NCBI GenBank assembly: GCA_036897485.1
Contig: JAYMTF010000224.1
Location: forward strand, 1-44,134
Origin: Pelargonium nanum
Taxonomy: Eukaryota > Streptophyta > Magnoliopsida > Geraniales > Geraniaceae
Direction of reading: 5' to 3'
DNA: 44,134 nucleotides
Shown in pieces: positions 34,897 to 44,134 of this stretch. The notes under the pieces were generated by a model. It did no database searches. It had not been told where the DNA came from and saw only the letters and a program-made list of their open reading frames with translations. Positions within the stretch are counted from its first letter, which is position 1. Each line of letters starts with the position of its first letter. Made by a program: the position numbers and the translations under genes.

Positions 34897-37800
34897 ATGT
34901 CTTTCAGCCCGAAACGAGCTACCGCCGAGCTCAGGCACTCGGCGTCTATGGGCGCCCGAGCCACCTCCTCTCCCATGAAGCGCGACGACGACTCGTCTCC
35001 TCTCGTCCCCGACCACCACCCCGTCGACGACGACGACGAACGTGACCGCCATTCTCTTAAAGATCGCGTCCGTCCTTTCTGGTCCAACTTCCAGTCCCTC
35101 TGCCCTTACTTCACTGACGATCCTAGGGTTTCTCCCTACAGTTCCAAGATCTCACTCTTTTTGCTCTTTCTTGTTCTCCTCGCCGGATTGATCTCCGTTT
35201 TCTCCATCGTCAGCCATTTGGTGAGTCCTGTTTCGTCTCGCTCTGTAATTTGCATTTCCTGATTTGGATTTTACACTGAGCTGTGTTTGGTTTCTGGGGA
35301 AATGCGAGATGTGAGAGTGAAAAAGGTACTTCTTTTTAACAATGTGCCATTTGAACAAGTCATTTTCACTTAGGGGAATAGTTGAATTGTGAAATCAAGT
35401 GAGATTTAAGTAGCTACCCAGCTAGCAGACATTGTCTTATTCAACATTGATCCTCAACCTGTGATGTAATAACTGGGATTTTCACATCTGTTGTTATAGA
35501 TGTAGGCAAGTAGTTTAAAGTACTGGGTAGTGAGCAGATGCAATTTGGGGAGTTTACTGGTTTCTCAATTGGAATACTACACGGTGCACTAAGATGTGTT
35601 GATATGTTTTTGGGTCTTGCATTTGTGTGTTAGATGGGTTTGCACCCATAATTTTGATAACAGAGAAAATTTATGTCGCTTGTTTCACTTGCCATTATGG
35701 TGTTCAAACCACTGAATACTGATATGTTTTGCAATTTGGCGCAGAATGCTCCATACTTGTGTAAGAAAGATGGCATTGTCCTTCACTGTCCACGGGTATG
35801 CAATTGAATGCCATTATAATTTTTGTTCCCGTCTTATCCATTCATCTGATTGCTATGATCTGAATCATTGATATTTTCCCTTTGATATTCTCAGGTCAAG
35901 GAGTCTCCTTCTCTCTGGGAAAATCCTCTTTCTGCAACTACCTCTTGGAAGCCTTGTGCTGAGCGCCGGTATGGCGGAATATTAGGTATTTTTCTCCCCT
36001 TTCACTCTTTCAATAATGTAACTTAGCATCTTCCTCATTTCACATGATAGCTTCGTTTAACTCAGAAAATGAAAATATATAGTTTCACCCAAGCAAGGAA
36101 TTACATGATCTGAACTGAAAAGAAAGAGATGGCTTTTCAATAAACATTCGTGATATCTCTACCCTATGTATATAGTAGCTATAGAACGTTTCTATGATGC
36201 TTAGAAAAGAATCTACTGCCTGGGGTCATGTCAGATATGTGTTGTTTCGTAAGACCTTTGCAGATCTTTGGGGGTGAGTTTGTATGGTTCCATATATTTG
36301 CAATTCTTATTTGGGATGACCCAACAATTTTTTATTTTCCTAAGAGGAATTATGTTTTACATTTTTACAATTCCAAGATCTGAACACCAATAGAATGCCA
36401 ATGCTACTTAGGCCAATAAATCCACTCATAAATGGAACGGTATTCATATTTAAGTCTCATGCCATTTCTGGTTTTCTATGAGGGCATTTTCCCCTTAACG
36501 TGGTCAGAAGAAATACTGGCCTCATATGATCCTCGTAAACCCAAAATTGAACTATTCTTATTTTTAACTTCTAAGAGTATATATGTATATATTTTTTTTT
36601 CTGCGAAGTATTCAAATTGGGAATTAATCTAAAATAACGAAAAACAACCAAGCCATCTCCTAAAGTTGCATGAATCCTTTAGCAAAATTGTGTATTAGAT
36701 TGGATTTGTAGTACTCTTGATACCTATTAAACTTTAGTTTCCTTTTCAGTACTCATTTTGTTTTCCATTTTTGCCTAATATCTTATTCTATTTTGTGCAG
36801 ATCTTCCTTCTGAGAATGAAACAAATGGTTATATATTTATCCATGCTGAGGGTGGTCTGAATCAGCAAAGAATTGCTGTATGGCTTACTCTCTAACAAAT
36901 CAGAAAATTTTCTTTTACTTAAACTCCTATAGTTTTTGCATTTATTTTAATTTTCAACTCATTGCTTACTTCTTAAATATTTGTTTTTGCCCTTTTCTAT
37001 TACTTTTCAATATTTGCTTTTCATTCAAAATATAAAGGAACTAGACACCCTCCGAGTAGTCTATCTGTTGCTCTCAGTAAATGCTAAGCATTTATTTGGG
37101 TGAACTGCTTATTATATATAATGCCTACTTCTGTAATCAAAATATATGACATCTCTAGATTGGACATAAGCCAAGGAATGTGAAGTGAACTCTCTTTCAG
37201 TGTTTTTTCTTCTTTTCTCTGTAATTTTTTAGTTATGCTACTAGTTTCATTGTATAATATTCGTTTCCATGGTAAAGTGAACTCTCTTTCAGTGTTTCAG
37301 GAAAATTGTATTGATTCAGATTTTACTGCATTATGTGCATGCAGATATGCAATGCAGTGGCTGTGGCCAAAATACTGAATGCCACCCTCATTCTGCCAGT
37401 GTTGAAGCAGGACCAAATATGGAAGGATCAAACGTGAGATTTCTTGACCAACATTCTTGCACATACATATGACTATACACATGCATATGCATATGACTAT
37501 ACAAGGGCATGTGTCATTTTTAGCTAAAAGTTAAGTATGAGAATAAATAAAGGATCAAAGTTTTGGGTTATTTTAACTACGAATAATTTGGGAACTCTTC
37601 CCCTTGATGTATATGCTAAAAGGTTACTTCAATTACTGAACTGTTCCATTGAAATTCTAGCATTGAGTACAAAAGTTGGTGCTTTAGCTGAAGTGTAAGA
37701 CATACTTTTGAAACACTAAGCCAAAAAAATCACATGTATATATATACACTTGTTAAAATCAGTTTTTGTAAGAGGAACTTCAAAAATCCAGTTATGCTTT

Positions 37801-39612
37801 TTTAGTTACATTGTATCGTGGAAAGGTTGAGAGAAGAATAGGAGGTGAAAATGAATTTTTACCAATTCTGCTTTAACAATTTTTCCCTTGCCTTACATTT
37901 CCTTCAAATCTTCCAAGATCCATATCTACCTCAAATGAGGCATTTTACCTTGTCTAGCTATTAGGTTCTGTATTTGTATGCCATGGTTGCATGTATTTTA
38001 TTTTGCATTAGATCTCATAGTGCTCTGAGAAAATACTTTTTTTTTTTTTTTTTTTGCATCTTGGTTCATAAGCTATTTTGAATCTGTTACTTTGTCATGG
38101 CTCTGTACTGTTTTAAATTCAAAAACTTCAGTACCTGCTTTTGTTTAAAATTTTCTTAATTTCTCCTGCAGGAAGTTTGAAGATATCTTTGATGTTGATC
38201 ATTTTATTGAATACTTAAAGGATGATTTGCCAATTGTTCGTGATATCCCTGAGTGGTTTACTGACAAAGCTGAGTTATTCTCAAGTATAAGGTTTGATAG
38301 CCTCCTATGTTCTTGGTTGACTATAATTGCTAGTTTTTAAGCATAGCTCTTTGATTTATTTCATTGAAAACCTAGAAAATGTAGAAAAGTCAATTGTAAA
38401 TCTAGTTTTCTTTGTTTTATAATATTGAACTGAATAAAGAAATGCGTGAGCAATAGTATTAGGATATAATAATAAACATATTATCTGAATATCAGTGCTT
38501 GACAATCCCTACACTGTTTGTTTCTCATGCTTAAAATTTGTTTGGTTCTCTCAAAGTTTCAAATATATCTTATTGAGGATTTTGTTATGGTTTGGTCCTT
38601 GATAGTCTATCTGTTGCAACTTGTACTGATTTCGCAACGAAATTTGCTATATGCATTGCAGGCGCACAGTAAAAAACATTCCCAAGTATGCATCGGCGCA
38701 ATTCTACATTGACAATGTACTGCCACGAATAAGGGAGAAGAAGATCATGGCCCTTAAACCTTTTGTTGACCGACTTGGGTGAGTCACCTATGTTGCAGAT
38801 CTACATACTCAATATTTTGCATTTCATTCAAGGAAATTGTTCTTTGAAATTTATATCTACTCTCTTGGCTGCAGCTACGATAATGTTCCTCAAGAAATCA
38901 ACAGGTTAAGGTGCAGGGTAAACTATCATGCTCTGAAATTTTTACCTCATATAGAGCAGATGTCTAATTTACTGGCATCGAGGATGAGAAACCGCACGGG
39001 CAGTTCGAATCCTTACATGTAAGTGACGTTCCAACAGTTGACTGAATTTATGTTGATTTGTATCCAGAAGCACTTAACCATTTTTATCTTAAACAGGGCA
39101 CTTCATCTTAGATTTGAGAAGGGGATGGTAGGCCTATCGTTCTGTGATTTTGTGGGTACAAGAGATGAGAAAGCTAAGATGGCAGAATACAGAAAAAAGG
39201 AATGGCCCCGACGATATAAGGTGACCAAGAATAATAAAAGTTGCCAGTTATCCAGTTATGATTAGAACCAAGTCAAAATGTTTGTATGACTGAGTGTTGT
39301 CTTCATTCATTTGGCTTGCAGAATGGTTCCCATCTATGGCAGCTGGCCCTGCAGAAGCGGAAGGAAGGACGGTGCCCTCTTGAGCCTGGGGAAGTGGCAG
39401 TGATCCTTCGTGCCATGGGTTATCCCAAGGAAACTCAAATTTATGTTGCTTCTGGCCAGGTGTATGGTGGACAGAACAGGATGGCTCTACTCAGGAACAT
39501 GTTCCCAAATCTGGTTAGTCTTTTGTATCTATTACCTGTTGTCAGTTCAAGTTTTATAAGGTGTGGCTCAATGGATGTTCCACATCATTTCCTATTTGGT
39601 AAACAGGGTTAG
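34897..39612 (+). CDS. O-fucosyltransferase-family protein gene, 3' part missing
   Basis: Ten exons: 34897-35220, 35745-35795, 35895-35985, 36801-36877, 37345-37433, 38172-38291, 38662-38778, 38875-39018, 39097-39220 and 39322-39513 (443 codons, phases match). Residues 85-106 form a Golgi-type signal anchor. The GT65-like plant O-FucT domain (PF10250) follows: HAEGGLNQQRIAICNAVAVA, NATLILPVL, HLRFEKGMVGLSFCDF, GEVAVILRAMGY and VYGGQNRMALLRNMFPNL. Family members normally continue for about 120-130 residues with VTKEEL and a THGGNF motif. No such exon is visible before the P450 gene at 41427. Reading into the last donor gives 32 more residues to a stop at 39612. So the gene is 3'-truncated, or its last exon lies beyond 44134. 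Activity is doubtful. Confidence 0.8.
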
Positions 39613-40991
39613 ACGATACACATGGGTTCATTTAACATCAATTTATTTTTATTGCATCATTTGAGAACTAAGGTTAATTTAGCCAAGATCCTTTGAGAGT
39701 TACTTTAACAATCTCTTAAATTTTTTTTTTGGTCACTTAGGTTGTAGATTTGTTGCTCACAGCATAACTAGTTAGTATATCATTAGTGGGATATTGATTG
39801 TATCACTTACATTTAGTGTTACTTGAACAATCTCCATGTTTCCAAAACCCCATGAGTTTAATATACTCTATTAATAGTTTGTTTTTGCTCTTCCACCATA
39901 TATATATATTTTAGATCTCAATAAATACTGATTCCTGTGCTATTTGAGTATTTTACAACCACCAACCCTCACATTCCCATGGTAAAATTGAGGTCAGTGT
40001 AGTGATATAAATTTATATCGCTTGGTTGAATTATGTTTTATGTTATAGTAATTGTAACAAAAAAAAAGTAGTTGTGTTTATAGTTTGATATCATTTTTTA
40101 TTATGTGACATAGATATAACAATAATTTAAAATAATAGATATGCGAGAGATAATAGTACATATAATACGATTTTGCATTTTTGTTAAGAAATAAGATTTT
40201 GCATTTAAAAATTCTTAACATGTAATAAAATATTTAAAGAAATAATGAAAATAAAATCTACGGAAAAAAGTTTGTATTTTTTTTTATACACTTGGTTGTG
40301 TGTATAATACTGAATAGCATTAAACAAATGGAAAATTTAGACGCATAAAATTTGATCTAACCTTTTAAATCTATCGGATACTTTCTAATTATGTCACACC
40401 TACCAACACCTAACGTTCCTCAATTCCCTCATTCTAGAAGATGGAATATTCATAAGTGATTTAAACTTGGAACCACAGGCTAGCTATTTTCATTTTGTTT
40501 GTATTTTAATACTTTTGTTGTGTTGCAACATGTGGTTGTTGCGGGTGACATTTCATCATTTTGTAGCTTTTTCATGGGTTCTGAAATCTTCTGGATGCAA
40601 AAGAAGACAAAATCTTGAACAACAAACAACGATGGTGTGAAAAAGGAACAAGAAAATTTTAGAAGAGGTCACATTATTTTAAGGAGAGGTCGTTAATTCA
40701 TATCTCAATTGTGTGGATCAATTCATTGAGTTTTCATTTTAGGCTTGAAAGGGGAAAAATAAGAGCCACTAAAATAAATAAAATCACTAGTGGCTAGAAA
40801 AACTATCTAAAATGAGTGTTCAATGTAAATTTTGTAAAGATTAAGGATAAGATAGTTAGAGTTAGATTTTGCTCATTATTCTTCTTTGATTTTCAAGATA
40901 TATAAATGATTTGTAATAAATGTTCAAAATTATCGTTAATTCAATATAAAAGCTAGGTTTTCTTTCACCATTTTTGTAGGTTTATATAATA
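39613..40991. other. Intergenic DNA replacing the expected O-FucT 3' exon
   Basis: Very AT-rich DNA with no coding frame on either strand that resembles the missing O-FucT C-terminus. I recognise no transposon ends. A deletion or insertion breakpoint should lie in or near this stretch. Confidence 0.5.
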
Positions 40992-41042
40992 ATGGAGTCA
41001 TCAAAGAGAGCTATATGATGAGAAAACAAGCCACTTCAAGAC
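40992..41042 (+). pseudogene. CYP72A exon 1 relic
   Basis: ATGGAGTCATC is followed shortly by ATGATGAGAAAACAAGCCAC and TTCAAGAC. The second part matches ATGATGAGAAAAGAAGCCAT and TTCAAGAC within exon 1 of the intact P450 gene (near 41608). The DNA between start and this block is mostly lost compared with the intact gene. It looks like an internally deleted leftover of a tandem P450 copy. Confidence 0.55.
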
Positions 41043-41072
41043 TTGTTGGCCAAGGTACAAAAACATTACTTG

Positions 41073-41333
41073 AACATTCAATTGATTAATAGTCAACCTA
41101 GAGACTGGTTGGCCAAGAAAAAAGACACAAAAATGCTAGCCATTTCTTAATTTGTCTAAATATTAAAATAGAATAAAAAGTTGACCCATCCAATTATCAC
41201 AAAAATTGCACCAATAAGAGAAAAGACAAATACTGATCAAACTAAACTTAGTGAAGGCCAACAAAAATCTGTATTCAACATTCAATTGATGAAAAATCAT
41301 CCTAGAGACTTGTTGGCTAAGAAAAAAGGCTCT
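41073..41333. repeat. Direct repeat, 204 bp period, upstream of the CYP72A gene
   Basis: TTCAATTGAT followed by CCTAGAGACT(G/T)GTTGGC and AAGAAAAAAG occurs at about 41077-41128 and again at 41281-41329. A partial third copy of GACTTGTTGGCCAAG lies at 41039-41055, at the end of the CYP72A relic. Confidence 0.8.
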
Positions 41334-41426
41334 ATAAGAGGATGAGCTTTAAGCTTGTAATTTTTCAAACAATCACAAATCTCTCTCTCTCTCACATACA
41401 CACAAGCACATCAAGAAAGACTAGAA
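41329..41426 (+). promoter_or_regulatory. Core promoter and leader of the CYP72A gene
   Basis: A TATA-like element CTCTATAAGAG lies at about 41330-41340, followed by a CT-rich leader (ATCTCTCTCTCTCTCAC, about 41380-41396) and the ATG at 41427. Spacing suits a start of transcription near 41365. The TATA-like element directly follows the second copy of the upstream repeat. Confidence 0.6.
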
Positions 41427-43690
41427 ATGGAGAGTTCATGGAGCTCAATTATTGGAGCCATAGTTTTGGTTTCTTTGGTAACATGGACACTGAAAATACT
41501 GAATTGGGTGTGGTTTAGGCCAAAGAAGCTTGAGAGGTTCCTAAAAAAACAAGGCCTTAAAGCCAATCCTTATAGGTTACTACATGGAGACTTGAAAGAG
41601 AACTCCATGATGAGAAAAGAAGCCATTTCAAGACCCATCAACCTCTCTGAGGATATTGTGCCTCGAATCCAACCTTTCATCACTCACGCCATCGAAAAAC
41701 ATGGTATGCGAAAAAATCACCTTTTCTAAGTTTTTTAAAATTTTTGTTTTGCAAGAATCTTATTATGTGCTCTTGATTTTTGATTCTTGAACTGTCTAGA
41801 CTAAGTAATGACACCAAAAATGGTGTCTAGTAGTGTAATTTGTATATGTGTATAATTTTGTTTTTGGTTGAATATGCAACCAATAAGTGTTAATTTTAAT
41901 ATTTCTTGAACATGTAGGTAAGGATTCTTTTATGTGGTTCGGTATGAAACCAAGGGTGTTTATTACTGATCCCGAACAAATTAAAGAAGTGTTCAATAAG
42001 TTTGGTGACTTCAGAAAACCTTTGTCAAACCCGCTCGAGAAATTGTTAGCTCAAGGAGTTGTAAGCCTCGAGGATGAGAAATGGGCTAGACATAGAAAGA
42101 TCATCAACCCAGCATTTCACGTGGAGAAACTCAAGGTTATCGCCTTTCGCCTTTTTAAAACTTCGATCGGGTTAGATCTTTCTACACATTTTGGATTGTT
42201 TAATAACAAAAAGTCACTTATTGAATACAATATTGTTTTGTTGAGCTAATTAGTATATATATATATACATGGTGTTAATGAGTCTTGTTTATGTTGATTC
42301 TTGTTACAGCTTATGTTGCCTGCATTTTATAAGAGCTGCAGCGAGATGATAAGCAATTGGGAAGGCTTGATTTCTGAGGATGGATCATGTGAGGTTGATG
42401 TATGGCCTTCCCTTGAAAATTTAGCCGGCGACGCGATTTCAAGAACAGCATTTGGTAGTAGCTATGAGGAAGGTAGAATGATATTCCAACTCCAAAAACA
42501 ACAAGCTGAGCTTGTCATGAAAGTAGGGAATTCACTTTACGTCCCGGGTTGGAGGTACATAGATTCTTATTTTCGTGCTAATTCATGTTCGCCGAGTTAT
42601 TTTTATAAAAAGTTTGCGCCGTTTTTTTGTAATCATATAGATTCTTGTGCGGTTATTCGTGTAAGAACATTTCTGTACACAGTTTATGCACGCGCGCCAC
42701 CTCAACGTAGTTTAAAACATTGCTCGGTTTTTTCAGAATAAGTAACAATAGTTTGTGCGACTTCTTGTAGGTTTGTGCCAACAAAGACGAACAAGACGAT
42801 GCAAAATATTGACAAGACGGTAAAATCTATCCTTAGAGGTATTATCAATAAAAGAGAGAAAGCAATGAAAGCCGGAGAAGCTGCGAATGGCGACTTATTG
42901 GGCATAATGTTGGAATCAAACATGAAGGAGATTAGAGATAACCGAAACAAGAATGTTGGAATGAGCATTGCCGATATCATTGAGGAGTGCAAGTTATTTT
43001 ACTTTGCTGGACAAGAGACAACATCAGTTCTACTTAATTGGACTATGGTTCTTTTGAGCCAGAACCCAACTTGGCAAGACCGAGCCAGGGTGGAGGTTTT
43101 ACAAGTATTTGGGGATAAGAAGCCGGACTACGAAGGACTAAACCACCTAAAAATTGTAAGTATATATAACTCATACCGAGAAGTGATAGAGATAGTCGTT
43201 ATAGGTTTTCTTTTTGTGCCAAACACAACGAATTGTTTGGTGATCTTGTCGCTATTTTGCACAGGTAACTATGATTCTCAATGAGGTGCTTCGTCTATAT
43301 CCACCGGTTACTATGCTTGATAGAAATGTGCTCACGGACACTAAACTTGGAAAATTGACAATACCAGCCGGAGCACGAATTACACTACTTACCCTTCATG
43401 TCCATCATGATAAAACTCTTTGGGGTGATGATGCAAAAGAGTTTAAACCGGAGAGGTTCGCGGAAGGCGTTTCGAAGGCAGCGAAGAATCAAGTATCGTT
43501 CTTTCCATTCGGTTGGGGTCCTAGGATATGCGTTGGACAAAACTTCGCTATGGTCGAAGCAAAACTTGCACTTGCAATGATCTTGCAGCATTTTTGGTTC
43601 GAGCTTTCGCCAACTTATGTGCATGCTCCTTTGTCGATCATCACTCTTCAACCACAATATGGCACTCATGTTGTTCTACACAAACGTTAA
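41427..43690 (+). CDS. CYP72A-family cytochrome P450
   Basis: Five exons: 41427-41703, 41918-42135, 42310-42554, 42771-43155 and 43265-43690. Phases match, giving 516 residues, the usual CYP72A length. An N-terminal ER anchor (about 8-29) is followed by the [18 protein letters not shown] region. The I-helix has AGQETT (326-331), the K-helix has ExxR (EVLR, 382-385), then PERF (437-440) and the heme loop [10 protein letters not shown] with Cys464. All catalytic landmarks are present, so an active monooxygenase is expected. CYP72A members oxidise triterpenes, iridoids such as secologanin precursors, or gibberellins in different plants; the substrate cannot be told here. No broken frame is seen. 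Relic and repeat DNA upstream points to local P450 duplication. Confidence 0.95.
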
Positions 43691-44134
43691 GAGTGCATTA
43701 AGAAATTTAATAAAATGTTTCGACTTGATTTATATATAGCTTATTGTATGTCAGATTGATCTTGAATTAAAATTCGGATACTCATGTATCATAGACGAAT
43801 AAATTACTAAGACTACATTTGTTTTTTTGCCCCAAATATCTTATGAGTTACTTGTCAAACTTTTCTTTGTTCTTCTTTTTCATTTTTTGTTCTCATCTGT
43901 TACACATTGTATACATCATAAAAATAGTGACAAACTTTTGTTGTATCATTAACAACTTGATTCAAAGTACAACATACAAAAGTAAAGTAACTTTTCTGTA
44001 AAAATATAATTAATTTCTTGGCTAAAAAAGGCATAAGAATATTTATCCCAAACAATTAGTATTTTTTAATAGGGAGTGGCTATTTCCACACCCAATAGTG
44101 CTGCTTCCACAACCAAAGTTAAAACATTTATTGT
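43691..44134. other. 3' flank of the CYP72A gene
   Basis: AATAAA-type signals occur near 43709 and 43798. The last 60 bases include GGGAGTGGCTATTTCCACAC, which has an inverted-repeat look and could be the edge of a transposon running past the window. No gene is seen. Confidence 0.4.

Noticed and set aside
36432-36632. 66-codon frame in an O-fucosyltransferase intron
   Set aside because: AT-rich, no motif, lies between well-supported splice sites.
1-44134. tRNA, rRNA, CRISPR array, bacterial operon features
   Set aside because: Looked for by eye; none seen, and CRISPR or operon structure is not expected in a plant nuclear window.

Overview
The window is nuclear DNA from a flowering plant, most likely a eudicot. 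The evidence is AT-rich non-coding DNA, genes with many short GT-AG introns, and plant-type gene families (NDR1/HIN1-like LEA_2, CYP72A, plant O-fucosyltransferase, plant coilin). The species cannot be fixed from sequence alone. All exon models below were built by eye from reading frame, phase and splice sites; no search was run.

Left part (1-13750) is an accessory, transposon-rich region. It starts with a 1.3 kb inverted-repeat element (46-1372) that carries a broken piece of a xyloglucan endotransglucosylase/hydrolase (XTH) gene. Next come an isolated cluster of G-boxes (1640-1830), short tandem repeats, and a six-exon gene on the minus strand for a plant Transposase_24 (Ptta/En/Spm) protein whose frame is intact. 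A kelch-like gene on the minus strand follows, interrupted by two compensating frame changes, and then two decayed LINE 3' ends with RNase H remains.

Middle part (13900-31474) is a conserved gene block. In order: a 693-residue coiled-coil (paramyosin-like) protein (+) with a small upstream ORF; an AFC2-type LAMMER kinase (+, 12 exons, 434 residues); a single-exon NDR1/HIN1-like LEA_2 membrane protein with a proline/histidine repeat (-); and coilin (-, 13 exons, 651 residues). The kinase family phosphorylates SR splicing factors and coilin scaffolds Cajal bodies, so two RNA-processing genes sit close together; no shared control is visible.

Right part (31475-44134) starts with a non-coding stretch holding a hAT-type MITE with an 8 bp target duplication. 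Then comes an O-fucosyltransferase-family gene (+) whose conserved C-terminal exon(s) are not found before the next gene. The last gene is a complete CYP72A cytochrome P450 (+, 5 exons, 516 residues). Its upstream DNA holds a CYP72A-like relic and a repeat of about 200 bp periodicity.

The genes are independent nuclear units, not an operon. The points most worth a second look are the XTH-carrying inverted-repeat element, the intact transposase-derived gene without visible transposon ends, the 3'-truncated O-fucosyltransferase gene, and the rearranged CYP72A promoter. I see no sign of a wholly new biological system.
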